A stretch of DNA of 64,000 nt from Cerasicoccus maritimus (GCA_031296935.1 JAVDPD010000007.1:1-64000), one strand, 5' to 3'. Numbered from the stretch's first letter, positions 8,243-16,870 are shown. Notes: generated by a model not told the origin, from the sequence alone. Numbers and translations: made by a program.

Positions 8243-8782
8243 ATGACTATGTTCATATCAAAGTTAACTCTCTCGCTTATTGCTGCATTTTCACTCGCGC
8301 TCACCTTGTCCGCAGAAACAAACTTGCTTCAAAACCCTGGTTTTGAAGATGGCATGTCTTTTTGGACAGAAAAGGATGATGGTCTAAGCAAAATTAGCAA
8401 GGAGGCTGCGTATGCAGGAAAAAATGGGATTAGAGTTACTGATAACACGAAGGATACTGGCTCTTCTCTCTACTCGCAAGAGTTTCCGGCGAAGCAAGGT
8501 GACGAATTTTATGTATCGTTTTGGGCGAGTATTGTTGATGGGCCACGTGAAAGTGTCGGCGTATATATTCAATATCTCGACGATTACGGTACTTTGCTTA
8601 CTACCCGCGAAACTGGATTGACTTTCGTTGCTGTGGTGAAGGGCACAATCGGTTCTTGGGAGCAGTATGATTTATCCGCAATCGCCCCAGAAAATACGGC
8701 CTTCGTACGCTTGTGGGTGCATTCGTGGAATGCTGTGGAGGTCGTTGCAGACTTTGACGAGTTTGAGTTCTACCAGAAGTAG
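8243..8782 (+). CDS. Small secreted carbohydrate-binding protein (CBM4/9-like)
   Basis: A 179-residue protein made of a signal peptide (about residues 1-24, ending LTLSAE) and one jelly-roll domain. The domain opens with NLLQNPGFEDGMSFW, the classic start of CBM4/9 and related galactose-binding folds, and ends FDEFEFYQK. There is no catalytic domain and no sorting tail. It lies 84 bp upstream of a sodium symporter on the same strand and shares the divergent, operator-containing region with the beta-helix gene. The likely role is to hold sugar near the cell. The ligand is not known. Confidence 0.75.
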   Translation: MTMFISKLTLSLIAAFSLALTLSAETNLLQNPGFEDGMSFWTEKDDGLSKISKEAAYAGKNGIRVTDNTKDTGSSLYSQEFPAKQGDEFYVSFWASIVDGPRESVGVYIQYLDDYGTLLTTRETGLTFVAVVKGTIGSWEQYDLSAIAPENTAFVRLWVHSWNAVEVVADFDEFEFYQK

Positions 8783-8866
8783 GACTGTAATACATGCCGT
8801 AGCGGTCTAGCCGTTATTGGCTCCTGAGTATTACCCGAATAATTCACAATTCTGGGAGGGTGTCTT

Positions 8867-10636
8867 ATGGACATCGAATACGTATCACTGGGTGCATATA
8901 TGCTGGCTTTGCTTTGTCTTGGCGGTGTGTTTGCCAAGTACAATCGCAACTTGAGTGACTTCGTTGTCAGCGGGGCGAAGGGGACGTGGTGGCTGGTGGG
9001 TATGAGCACGCTGATGTCCGGCATCAGCGCGTTTACCTTTACTGGGAATGCCTCGGCGGCCTTTCTTGGCGGTCCTTCTCTGCTGGTGATTTACGCATCG
9101 AACTGCGTAGCTTATCTCATTTGCGGTTTATTTCTGGCAGCCTGGTTTCGGCAAACGCGAGCACGCACCGTGGCGGACGTCATTCGTCAACGTTTCGGAG
9201 TCGCAGTGGAACAATTTACCGTTTACTCAGGGGTCTTCCTAAATCCCATAGCTGCGGCAATCCAGCTATGGGCACTGGCTATATTTACGAGTACGGTATT
9301 TGGCTTTCCGCTAACGCCAACGATCGTGGTCATCGGGATGATCGTCATGTTTTACTCTACGACTGGAGGGAAGTGGGCGGTCATGGCGACAGACTTCGTC
9401 CAGGGCGTTATGATGCTTGCAATCACGTCACTGGTGGCGTTTTTATCCTGGAGGGAGTTAGGCGGCATTGATGGCTTTAGGGAAGGGTTACAAGATCCTC
9501 AGATCAAGGCAGATTTCGCGTTATTCAATCCCATTGGGCATTTCGAGAACAATCGATTCACGATCAAATGGGCCGTTGCTATTTTTTTCATGCAGATTTA
9601 CGTCCAATTGAGCTTGTCTGCTGCGGGTCGTTTTATCGTTGCTAAAGATGGGAGGGAGGCAAGGCGCTCTGCATGGTTTAGTTTTTGGCTCATGGCGCTT
9701 GGTAGCTGTATTTGGTTTTTGCCACCAATGGCGGCGCGAATCTTGTATGGTCAGGAAATTATGGGCGATGGAAGTGGCTATGGGGCCGATAGTAGTTATG
9801 CCTTCATCGCTCAGCGATTATTGCCGAATGGTCTAATGGGCATTATGTTGGCTGGAATGTTTGCCGCAACCATGAGCAGTATGGACACTGGTTTGAATGG
9901 CCAGGTGGGCATTGTCGCAAATAATTTAATTCCACGATTGCGGAAGCTTCTGGGGCACACCGCTCCACTATCTGATCAGACCGAAATGCGAATGTGTCAC
10001 CTGCTATCGATTCTATTTGGTCTACTCATCGTTGGCTATTCGCTGCTATTTTCGTGGCAAAGAGATTTCCCTTTGTTTGACGCATATTTAATCATCGGCT
10101 CGATCATCGGTATTCCGCTAGGATTGCCGATGCTTATGGGGCTCTGGTTTAAGCGTCTTCCCAAGTGGTCGTATTTTGTTATATTTGGATTCTCTGTTGC
10201 TCCGTCGATCTGGTCAGTTCTCGATGAGCGCATCTGGGATAACGTGTGGTTAATTCAAGACCGCGCGTTGTGGATCTTCCTGTTTGGCCTATTAGGCACG
10301 ATAGTCAGTTTGCTGTTTTCTCGCTATGTTTCTTCAGGCGAGCAGCAGGAGATCGATGCGTTTTTTAAACTCATGAAAAAGCCCGTCGACTTTGAGCAGG
10401 AGGTTGGTCGATCCGACATTGATTACAGGCAGTATGTGATACTTTCCAGGTTTATCGCAGCTATTGGGGTTGGTGCGCTTCTGTTGCTCCTGTTGCCCAA
10501 CAGTTTGGCTGGGCACCTCGCGATCTTCTACATCAGTCTATTTATCTTTGTTGTTGCGGGTATTTTGCATTGGGGAGGTGTTCGATATAAACGGTGTGAC
10601 CTATCCCGTTCTAATGAGGCGCCTAAAAAAGGCTGA
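8867..10636 (+). CDS. Sodium:solute symporter (SSS family)
   Basis: A 589-residue integral membrane protein with about 13-14 hydrophobic segments. The N-terminal half matches the SSS family: FVVSGAKGTWWLVGMST with SGISAFTFTG, followed by ARTVADVIRQRFG. SSS members couple sodium entry to uptake of sugars, uronates or other solutes. A good ribosome site (GGGAGGG at 8854-8860) fixes the start. It is probably co-transcribed with the small binding protein upstream and would import the monomers or dimers made by the lyases. The C-terminal 100 residues include an extra pair of membrane segments and a basic tail. The substrate is inferred only from context. Confidence 0.9.
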   Translation: MDIEYVSLGAYMLALLCLGGVFAKYNRNLSDFVVSGAKGTWWLVGMSTLMSGISAFTFTGNASAAFLGGPSLLVIYASNCVAYLICGLFLAAWFRQTRARTVADVIRQRFGVAVEQFTVYSGVFLNPIAAAIQLWALAIFTSTVFGFPLTPTIVVIGMIVMFYSTTGGKWAVMATDFVQGVMMLAITSLVAFLSWRELGGIDGFREGLQDPQIKADFALFNPIGHFENNRFTIKWAVAIFFMQIYVQLSLSAAGRFIVAKDGREARRSAWFSFWLMALGSCIWFLPPMAARILYGQEIMGDGSGYGADSSYAFIAQRLLPNGLMGIMLAGMFAATMSSMDTGLNGQVGIVANNLIPRLRKLLGHTAPLSDQTEMRMCHLLSILFGLLIVGYSLLFSWQRDFPLFDAYLIIGSIIGIPLGLPMLMGLWFKRLPKWSYFVIFGFSVAPSIWSVLDERIWDNVWLIQDRALWIFLFGLLGTIVSLLFSRYVSSGEQQEIDAFFKLMKKPVDFEQEVGRSDIDYRQYVILSRFIAAIGVGALLLLLLPNSLAGHLAIFYISLFIFVVAGILHWGGVRYKRCDLSRSNEAPKKG

Positions 10637-10817
10637 TCAAGTTGGCGATACGTATTCGAGAGGTTAAATTTTGGCTTCTGAATCGAGGCTAAATGAGTTT
10701 CGTCGAGCCGAGTGCTTTTCCGCACCAGCGGCGTTGGTTTTTCGCTCAATCGGCTCAACTTCAAGGCGGCTGCTAAAAATTTGACCCTAACTCTACCTAG
10801 TCAGCTTTGGTTTTCTT

Positions 10818-10943
10818 CTGGACCAAGCAGGTTTCTCGCTGGATCGCTCAAGTTTTGTCCTGGAACGCTTAGGTTCGGAGCTGGACCGTTGCGGTCTGGT
10901 GATGAAACGCTTAGATCCAGCACCGGAACGCTTAGGTTTCGAC
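10818..10943 (+). repeat. Six tandem copies of a degenerate 21-bp repeat
   Basis: Six contiguous 21-nt units begin at 10818, 10839, 10860, 10881, 10902 and 10923. The shared core is CTGGA-N-CGCT-N-AGGTT. In one frame they spell a seven-residue repeat of the form F-x-x-G-x-L-R (for example FCPGTLR, FGAGPLR, SSTGTLR), within a 78-codon open frame (10712-10948) with no recognisable product. The array sits between the symporter and a decayed insertion sequence. Coding and non-coding readings are both possible. Confidence 0.7.
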
Positions 10944-11008
10944 CTTGATTTTGAGCTGGTCCCGCTATGTTGGACAGGTTGCTATCACCAGTTAAAGTCT
11001 AGCAACCC

Positions 11009-11152
11009 ATGAAGAAGAGACGTAAATTTACCTCGGAGTTTAAGAGCATAGTAGCGCTTGAGACGCTGCGTGAACAGGAGCCTTTGCATGAGATCGCGAA
11101 GCGCTATCCGATCCACCCGACTCAGGTGACTGAGTGGAGAAGGCGCTGCTAA
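11009..11152 (+). pseudogene. Transposase OrfA N-terminal fragment
   Basis: A 47-codon open frame begins MKKRRKFTSEFKSIVALETL and ends TEWRRRC. This is the typical helix-turn-helix start of IS3-family OrfA proteins, which are normally about 90-100 residues. It stops where the coiled-coil half should begin, then is followed within 25 bp by a transposase tail, so an internal deletion is likely. Confidence 0.7.
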
Positions 11153-11176
11153 GTAACGCGAGCAGCGAGTTTGCGC

Positions 11177-11317
11177 TTCTACGATCACGAACGCACCCAC
11201 CAAGGCAAAATGTGTTGAGGTCGAACGCCTTGGCGGACATGGATCGATGCAATCCCCTTGTGGAAACATAAAGTCGATGACCTCAACAAAAAGGACAAGC
11301 AAACAAAAATAGCCTGA
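11177..11317 (+). pseudogene. Transposase C-terminal tail with in-frame stop
   Basis: The frame reads FYDHERTHQGKMC, then TGA at 11216-11218, then GRTPWRTWIDAIPLWKHK to a second stop at 11315. In IS481/IS3 integrases this tail normally reads HQGKMCCGRTP, so the stop appears to replace a cysteine codon (TGT or TGC to TGA). The DDE core upstream is absent. Confidence 0.6.
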
Positions 11318-11417
11318 CAATTTAATCGACTAGGCGGCACGATCTGTCAGATCAGATAGTGGCTACTACACATTATCTGATTCGTGTTTCATGGAAAAGT
11401 GCTTGGACTGCTCGTGA

Positions 11418-12116
11418 TTACTTTTCTTTTTGATCCAGGCTCATTGGGCCAACGTGCATATCTAGGAATAAGGCGTTTCGATGGCTCTTGTGGACAGGTT
11501 CTGTTGCTATCTCACTCCTCCATCCAGTTGTAACCACATCTGCGAAGAAATCAGCATCCAGATCCACCATAAGGTATGTGTCGGCTGGGGCGTTTGTCAG
11601 CCTGAAGGCAGTCGATGGCGTTTTATCAATTGAGCCGCTGGAATTACGGTATCCCCACGGGTTAACATGTATTCCATCAATGATGATTTTCTGGTTCATC
11701 CAGTAGTTTTTGCCATCGCGGGATTCTGGGTCGGGTAGAGCTTCCATGCAAGCCGGGCAGCTGAAGATTTCCGCGTAATTCCAGCCTAGCGGCTGCGTTT
11801 GCACGTCCAAATACGACTGTAGCAGGACTGGTAAATAGCGAGCGTCATAGGAATTAAACCAAGGCCCCTGGCCCGACCAAAGAGGGCCAGGAAGCTCATT
11901 TTCGTTATCCGACATGTAGAGAGATATGCCGACGCCAATCTGCCGTAAATTTGATACACATGCGCTATTTTTCGCTGAGGTGCGAACGCTCCCAACCGCT
12001 AGCACGAGAAGGGAAAGGAGTATGCCCGAAATTGCTACGCAGACCAGAAGCTCGATGAGACTAAATCCTTTTCGAGACCATTCTTTGAGGTAAGGAGTCA
12101 TGGGGGGTAATTTCAT
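11418..12116 (-). CDS. Pseudopilin-like secreted protein (prepilin N-terminus)
   Basis: A 232-residue protein with a type IV prepilin/type II secretion signal: a basic leader, then GFSLIELLV at about residues 16-24, with Glu at mature position 5, and a hydrophobic helix. The globular part resembles the abundant planctomycete/verrucomicrobial pseudopilin-like family (CVSNLRQIGVGISLYMSDN, then LFLDMHVGPMSL near the end, a variant of the usual FxDGHV). Such proteins are cut by a prepilin peptidase and may form surface fibres; their exact role is unsettled. It is on the minus strand with no obvious partner, separated by an IS5 element from the PEP-CTERM gene at 13915. Similar genes often neighbour LacI regulators and polysaccharide enzymes in these bacteria, as here. 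Confidence 0.85.
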   Translation of the reverse strand: MKLPPMTPYLKEWSRKGFSLIELLVCVAISGILLSLLVLAVGSVRTSAKNSACVSNLRQIGVGISLYMSDNENELPGPLWSGQGPWFNSYDARYLPVLLQSYLDVQTQPLGWNYAEIFSCPACMEALPDPESRDGKNYWMNQKIIIDGIHVNPWGYRNSSGSIDKTPSTAFRLTNAPADTYLMVDLDADFFADVVTTGWRSEIATEPVHKSHRNALFLDMHVGPMSLDQKEK

Positions 12117-12225
12117 TTAGGTTATCATGTCGTTTTATTGACCAGTGATCAAAACCACTGGCACTTTACCTGTATAGGCATGGAGAGACAATACCCATTA
12201 CGTCGATCAGTTCGAAAAATGAACC

Positions 12226-12229
12226 TACA
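12226..12229. other. IS5 target-site duplication, left (TACA)
   Basis: TACA immediately before the left inverted repeat. The same four bases follow the right repeat at 13449-13452. Confidence 0.75.
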
Positions 12230-13448
12230 GGCCACTTCGATTAACCTCGACTCCTCTACTGTGTCCTAATATTTTTGGATATGCGTGTAAAAACTGGGAG
12301 TGTTCAAAGTAATTTGTTCGATATTTTGTCGCATGTGGACACCGCTTCGCAGCGTAAGAGCAGCTTGGATCGGTTGGCGGTGATCGACTGGGATTTGTTT
12401 CGTCCGGTGCTCGAAGAGCATTTGGCTTACGGGGATCAGAAGAAGGGCGGGAGGCCGCCGTGGTGTCCGGTGTTGATGCTCAAGGTGCTTGTCTTGCAAC
12501 GCTTTTTCGACCTGTCCGACGAGGAAACGGAGTTCCAGATCATAGATCGTTTCAGCTTTTTGCGCTTCCTGGGTTTGCGTCCCGGCGACGGCGCGCCCGA
12601 CCACGCGACGATCTGGTCATTCAAGGAACGCTTGGGTGCCGACGGCATGCTGGCGGTGTTCGAACTCTTCAATGCAAAGCTTCGCGAGTTGGGGCTGATT
12701 GCCAGCTGCGGCAAGATCATCGATGCCAGTTTCGTCGAAGCTCCGAAGCAGCGCAACGGCCGTCACGAGAACGAACAGATCAAGCGCGGTGAGGTGCCTG
12801 AGCGTATTGCCAAGAATCCGCGACGCCAGTGTCAGAAAGACCTCGACGCGCGTTGGACTAAGAAGAACAACCAGTCCTATTACGGCTACAAGAACCACGT
12901 GAAGGTCGATGCAGCCAGTAAGTTTATCGAGACCTTCACCGTGACCGATGCCGCCGTGCACGACTCGCAGCCCGTTGAAGAACTGCTGCGCGAAAGCGAC
13001 CGCGACGCGGTATTGTGGGCTGACAGCGCTTACGTTGGACCAGCTATCCGCGCCATCCTGAAGCGCTTCGCCATGCTCGCCAGTATCTGCGAAAAAGGCA
13101 ACGCAGACTATCCACTGACACAGACTCAGAAAGGCAACAACAAGAAAAAGAGCCGCATCCGCGCCCGTGTCGAACACACCTTTGGGCGCATCGCTCAGCT
13201 CGGCGGCGACCGCTTCAGGCGCATCGGTAAACAACGATGTCGATTCGAAACCGCGCTCACCAACCTCACCTACAACCTCGACCGCTTCGCGATGTTTCAT
13301 CGCCCAGCATGAGCCTACCTCAATACCACTAAATGACTCAAAAGCATCATCGCGGAGCCCTCACAGTCCTATACGCGCGCTCTGCGAACATCGAAAAACA
13401 ACAAAGATGATCTGCTGTGCGGGAAACAGTCTGTTAATCGAAGTGGCC
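12230..13448 (+). mobile_element. Complete IS5-family insertion sequence
   Basis: A 1219-bp element bounded by 16-bp perfect terminal inverted repeats, GGCCACTTCGATTAAC at 12230-12245 and its complement at 13433-13448, and flanked by the 4-bp duplication TACA. It carries one intact transposase gene. The perfect ends, intact frame and duplication suggest a recent, possibly active insertion. Confidence 0.9.
12281..13312 (+). CDS. IS5-family transposase
   Basis: A 343-residue DDE transposase of the IS5 type. The N-terminal half carries the DUF772-like helical region (VLMLKVLVLQRFFDLSDEE). Catalytic residues are visible as Asp in KIIDASFVEA, Asp in LWADSAYVG and Glu in RARVEHTFGRI. The ATG at 12281 is preferred to a TTG two codons earlier. 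The frame is intact and codon use is more G/C-ending than in the flanking genes, as expected for imported DNA. It catalyses movement of the enclosing element, whose ends and target duplication are both found. The long open frames on the opposite strand are shadows of this gene. Confidence 0.93.
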   Translation: MRVKTGSVQSNLFDILSHVDTASQRKSSLDRLAVIDWDLFRPVLEEHLAYGDQKKGGRPPWCPVLMLKVLVLQRFFDLSDEETEFQIIDRFSFLRFLGLRPGDGAPDHATIWSFKERLGADGMLAVFELFNAKLRELGLIASCGKIIDASFVEAPKQRNGRHENEQIKRGEVPERIAKNPRRQCQKDLDARWTKKNNQSYYGYKNHVKVDAASKFIETFTVTDAAVHDSQPVEELLRESDRDAVLWADSAYVGPAIRAILKRFAMLASICEKGNADYPLTQTQKGNNKKKSRIRARVEHTFGRIAQLGGDRFRRIGKQRCRFETALTNLTYNLDRFAMFHRPA

Positions 13449-13914
13449 TACAGGCCAACGATAGACTACGGCATGCCAATTGCCTGTCGGGCCAAAGTAG
13501 AATACGCCATGAACAGCTTCTCCGCTCTCCAACCTTCCATATTCGGGACAAAACGACTCAGAGATAGTCAATTGAGCACTTATGCGGGCATCGAATCTGA
13601 AAGTTGAGTGGGTGCGTTTCTCATTAAACTTGGAGCAGTGGTCTAGCTTAACGATAGCCGAATACCATTTCGATCATCCAAGTTCTTCGACCGTTGAACA
13701 ATATATTGAAATTCATTTCCCAGCGGATAATTACCGGGTAATGCAATATTGAGCAGCGAGCCAGCAGGTGCGAAGGGCAGTGACTGATTAATCCATGAAA
13801 ACGGCCTTGGTGGCGAGTGTGCAGCTCGCTGCATGGCTAAATGGTTGTAGAGTGCTCAACTTTTAAATAAAACATGCGCCGAAACACGTAATCTGTTAAC
13901 CAATAAACACCCCC
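13449..13914. other. Gene-free stretch between IS5 and PEP-CTERM gene
   Basis: No convincing gene. It begins with the right copy of TACA. A short minus-strand frame (13643-13834) ends FQYIVQRSKNLDDRN, reminiscent of the C-terminal end of verrucomicrobial secreted proteins, but it has no signal, no start context and no other domain. The last 60 bp should hold the promoter of the gene at 13915; no operator could be recognised. Confidence 0.5.
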
Positions 13915-14823
13915 ATGAAAAAGTTCGTTTCATCAAAACTATCGATTAATGTGAATAATAACCTACCAGAGAAGTTGCTACCGGCGACTAGTGCTTTTTG
14001 CCTCGTGACGTTGCTTCTTGCTCCGCAGCTTGATGCTCAGCTTACGGTATTCAGCGATAATATGGACTACGTGGATACAGCTGCCCTACAGTCTGCCTAT
14101 TCCAATGGCTTTGATGCTACACCAACCCTCGCGACTCAACTAACGTTTAGTCCCACTCCTTTGTCAGGATTCACTCCGACGCCAGCGAGCGGAAGTTCTA
14201 TGTCTTTAGGCAATGGCGTTAGATATCGCGACTTGAGCCAAACGGTGACTGGCGACTGGACATTAAGTTTTTTGGTGCTCTCCACCAGCTACTCTCGAGG
14301 TCAGTCCATCTTCTTACTTAACGCTTCAGGCACTGAGGGATATGGAGTCGGCTATCAAACCGCTCTTGTTAATCAGTTTGGAGGCGAGGGCTTCGTTTCC
14401 ATTAGGAAATTCGACAACAACTCAGCGACCAATTGGAGTTCTTTTGGAAATGGCACTCAACTTGCCAGCGGAGGAAATAGCGGAAATCCTGTTACTGGAT
14501 ATGAGGTCACAAATGCGCCAGACAACAATCAAAACAATGCCACCTACGACACCGCCAATTGGCAAGATATGTTAGAAGTGACACTCACTTGGGATAGCTC
14601 CAGCGGCGCACTCACAGCATTTGCTGATGGAGTGGAACAGACGACGATCACAGACACCGACTTCAATAGCTTTAGTCGGATCTACATTCGGGGCAATACT
14701 TCGGCTTACTTCGACAGCATCAGCGTAACCACGGTCCCTGAGCCTTCGACAACAGCTTTGATTGTCGGCATCTCCTGCATCGGCCTCCTTGGATTGGTCA
14801 ACTGGAAAAAACGCCGCGGCTAA
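13915..14823 (+). CDS. PEP-CTERM surface protein, LamG-like
   Basis: A 302-residue exported protein with a long, charged signal region (about residues 1-42, ending LDAQ), a beta-sandwich domain and a PEP-CTERM tail (VPEPSTTALIVG, hydrophobic segment, then WKKRRG). The middle has SYSRGQSIFLLNASG, YGVGYQTALVNQFGGEG and a late FADGVEQ strand, as in LamG-like sugar-binding domains. It is a paralogue of the protein at 16914-17678, which shares SRGQ-IFLLN, ALVNQFGGEG and a DNMDY/DSMDY start but lacks the sorting tail. The two paralogues flank a LacI gene and a pseudopilin-like gene. Display on the cell surface is inferred from the tail; the ligand is unknown. Confidence 0.85.
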   Translation: MKKFVSSKLSINVNNNLPEKLLPATSAFCLVTLLLAPQLDAQLTVFSDNMDYVDTAALQSAYSNGFDATPTLATQLTFSPTPLSGFTPTPASGSSMSLGNGVRYRDLSQTVTGDWTLSFLVLSTSYSRGQSIFLLNASGTEGYGVGYQTALVNQFGGEGFVSIRKFDNNSATNWSSFGNGTQLASGGNSGNPVTGYEVTNAPDNNQNNATYDTANWQDMLEVTLTWDSSSGALTAFADGVEQTTITDTDFNSFSRIYIRGNTSAYFDSISVTTVPEPSTTALIVGISCIGLLGLVNWKKRRG

Positions 14824-14831
14824 GCTGGTTG

Positions 14832-15965
14832 TTAAGACCTGAGTCCTTTCTCATCCTTAAACAGTAACTCGCTTTTTTGCGATCGGGCGCGCCTGGTTCT
14901 TGCTGAACCAGGCCGTTCCTTTTTTTGATCACTGCGTGGCGGTATGCTCTTTGCATCGACCCAGGCACCCTCATTTAATAGCATCTTAGGGACTTCAGGA
15001 ACTCCGCGTTCATTCTGTAGCAGCTGTGTCGCGACGAGATCGACTGCATTTGCGCCGATGACGTCCGGCTGCTGATTAACCCCTCCAATTTCCGGCCACT
15101 CCTTCGACCAGTATGGCGAGACAAACGCGACATCCTCGGGAATGCGCCAACCCAGATCCTGTAGTGCTTCCCAGACGATGCCCTGTCCGAGGATGACCTC
15201 TGGTTTATTGCGTAAAATCCATTCTGCAATGCGCTTACGCTGGGGAGCGTTGTCGATGCTGGTCGAGGAATAGCGATAGGACCGCATCCATATATCTGGG
15301 GGACTGTGCTTCTCCACGTAGAAAAAAGTCTGGTAGAATGCGTTCTCCGCCCACCGATCTGTTTCCTCGGAGAGCATCATCGCAATTCGCTTGTAGCCGA
15401 ATTCAAACAATTTCTCAAGCGCCAGCCGGATGCCATGAGCATGATGATATGATGCGAGGTGTAAATGTGGCTGATGCATTTTGACGGCCCAGGTCGCAAT
15501 CGCAAATGCTTCCCAGTCAAAGGTAGCAAATGTCTTTTCGGCTCCACCCCGGTTATTGAAAATCAGCCCTGGAATTCCCCGCGCTTTTAGCACCTGATGC
15601 AGTCGTTTACCATTAAAGTCTATATCTCGTAGCCATATTTTCTCAAGCGAATAACCCAACGCAGAGGCGCGCTTCGTAGCTCCATGTATTCCAAGCTCGT
15701 GAAACCGGTTCATGTCGGATGTGTGTTCATAAGGTATAATCCAGGCAATTATAGCCCGAAACGAAGGTTCACGGGTTGCATATCGATGAGCTAGGTAAGC
15801 TGAAGCCATTGGATTTGGCCGCCACCCCATTTCTTTTGCTACTTTCAGGATTTGAATCTTCGTTGCCTCAGGGATGTTTGGCTTATTTCTTAGTGCGCGA
15901 GACACTGTTGTATTATGGTAACCGCAAGCGACCGCAATTTCTCGAATGCTAGGTATTTTAGACAT
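14832..15965 (-). CDS. LacI-family transcriptional regulator
   Basis: A 377-residue LacI-type regulator. The helix-turn-helix is at about residues 5-26 (IREIAVACGYHNTTVSRAL, followed by NKPNIPEATKIQILKVAKEM), then a long ligand-binding domain. The start at 15965 (MSKIPSIRE) is preferred to an ATG six codons upstream because the family begins here. The C-terminus has an Arg/Lys-rich extension of about 30 residues (RTRRARSQKSE) not usual for the family. The 3' end of the coding region carries the terminator of the convergent PEP-CTERM gene. It is divergent from a pseudopilin-like gene. Its operator was not recognised, and the TTTAC-YR-GTAAA motif of region A is absent here. Confidence 0.9.
   Translation of the reverse strand: MSKIPSIREIAVACGYHNTTVSRALRNKPNIPEATKIQILKVAKEMGWRPNPMASAYLAHRYATREPSFRAIIAWIIPYEHTSDMNRFHELGIHGATKRASALGYSLEKIWLRDIDFNGKRLHQVLKARGIPGLIFNNRGGAEKTFATFDWEAFAIATWAVKMHQPHLHLASYHHAHGIRLALEKLFEFGYKRIAMMLSEETDRWAENAFYQTFFYVEKHSPPDIWMRSYRYSSTSIDNAPQRKRIAEWILRNKPEVILGQGIVWEALQDLGWRIPEDVAFVSPYWSKEWPEIGGVNQQPDVIGANAVDLVATQLLQNERGVPEVPKMLLNEGAWVDAKSIPPRSDQKKERPGSARTRRARSQKSELLFKDEKGLRS
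14891..14926 (+). terminator. Terminator of PEP-CTERM gene inside LacI coding sequence
   Basis: A perfect 9-bp stem (GCCTGGTTC at 14891-14899 with GAACCAGGC at 14905-14913), a 5-nt loop and seven T residues at 14920-14926. It lies 68 bp past the stop of the gene at 13915 but within the last codons of the opposing LacI gene, in its unusual C-terminal extension. Confidence 0.8.
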
Positions 15966-16129
15966 GCACGCAGCTTGCTGCATACTGATTTAATTGTCAA
16001 CATTCCGAAATGAGACATATTGAATCTATAAATATAGTTTTTATATCCCAACCCCCTTTGTCTTTTTGCAATCAATTTTGGCTCACTATCGCCTCATGAT
16101 GCACTCTTGACCCTCCACCGAGAGAAAAC

Positions 16130-16870
16130 ATGAAAACACCCCTTAATTCCAGACTGAACAAGAGCAGGAAAGCACTACATGGATTCACTTTAATTGAACT
16201 TCTTGCGGTGATTACGATCGTTGCAATCTTAGGTGCCATTCTTATGACTGTTGTCACGAGGGTGAGACAGTATGCTCATACTGCACAGTGCACGAGTAAC
16301 ATGCGTCAACTTGGCCTAGCCACGATGTCATACGTGCAAGGTAACGGCGGTGCTTACCCTCTGAGCAATGATGAGGCGTCTTGGGATGCAAGGTTGATTC
16401 CTTTTTTGGATCATCAAGGCAAAGAAACACCAGCAGCATGCCTGAAGTGCCCCGCTGACCCACGCGATCTTAAGTTAGGTGAAAATAGTTTTGCTCGTTC
16501 ATACGCTGCAAGTGCGCCGCACCGAGATGGAGCAAACGGGGAGCTAGACGGGCGAGGGATGATTCGTAACGATTTTTCTCGCCGGTTGAACGAGTTGAGT
16601 AATCCCACTAACACAGTTCTATTCACTGAGTGGTTTACGACTAAAAGCGGAGAGACGATTCTTGGGCAGCAACAATTTAAGCCAAGCTATGCATGGATCA
16701 CTGGGTGGTATGGTGGTGTCGACGCTCAGAACTGGCCAAGATTCGAGAATGGCGATGCCTATCACGGGCAAGTTATGAATTTCTGCTTCGCAGATGGACA
16801 CGTTGAATCGCTCGAACCCTGGGAAGTAAACGGAACTCCCAATCGTTGGCGCGCGGTAAGCGTAGACTAA
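16130..16870 (+). CDS. Pseudopilin-like secreted protein (prepilin N-terminus)
   Basis: A 246-residue protein with a prepilin leader and HGFTLIELLAVI at about residues 17-28, a hydrophobic helix and a globular part typical of planctomycete/verrucomicrobial pseudopilin-like proteins (CTSNMRQLGLATMSYVQGNGG, then FCFADGHVESL near the end, the usual H/D-G-H-V closing motif). The class is exported through type II/IV pilus-like machinery after prepilin-peptidase cleavage; function is unknown. It is a distant relative of the gene at 11418-12116. It is divergent from LacI (164 bp apart) and 43 bp upstream of the LamG-like paralogue at 16914, so it probably shares a transcript with it and with the beta-helix gene. 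Confidence 0.85.
   Translation: MKTPLNSRLNKSRKALHGFTLIELLAVITIVAILGAILMTVVTRVRQYAHTAQCTSNMRQLGLATMSYVQGNGGAYPLSNDEASWDARLIPFLDHQGKETPAACLKCPADPRDLKLGENSFARSYAASAPHRDGANGELDGRGMIRNDFSRRLNELSNPTNTVLFTEWFTTKSGETILGQQQFKPSYAWITGWYGGVDAQNWPRFENGDAYHGQVMNFCFADGHVESLEPWEVNGTPNRWRAVSVD

Larger units (their letters stand above)
10968..11317 (+). mobile_element. Decayed IS3/IS481-type insertion sequence
   Basis: The stretch begins with an IS-like end (TGTTGGACAGG at 10968) and holds only the two extremes of a transposase. They are the OrfA-type helix-turn-helix start at 11009-11152 and the C-terminal tail at 11177-11317. The whole DDE core is missing. No intact terminal repeats or target duplication could be matched, so the outer limits are approximate. 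Confidence 0.6.

Noticed and set aside
10818..10943. Possible CRISPR array.
   Set aside because: Units are contiguous with no spacers and diverge in sequence; no cas genes are present.
11351..11381. 8-bp inverted repeat ATCAGATA/TATCTGAT as an IS end or terminator.
   Set aside because: Short, no T-run on either side and no matching end at the left of the remnant.
11811..11845. ACTGGTAAAT inside the pseudopilin gene as a sixth LacI operator.
   Set aside because: Only one arm matches and it lies within coding sequence.
12142..12161. Inverted repeat CCAGTG/CACTGG before the pseudopilin gene as an operator.
   Set aside because: It does not match either palindrome family and six-base arms are common by chance.
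12617..13300. A 227-codon minus-strand frame opposite the IS5 transposase.
   Set aside because: It is the complement of a gene with complete DDE motifs and has no family features.
13643..13834. A 63-codon minus-strand frame ending FQYIVQRSKNLDD, similar to verrucomicrobial C-terminal ends.
   Set aside because: Too short, no start context and no adjacent domain; noted only in the gap description.
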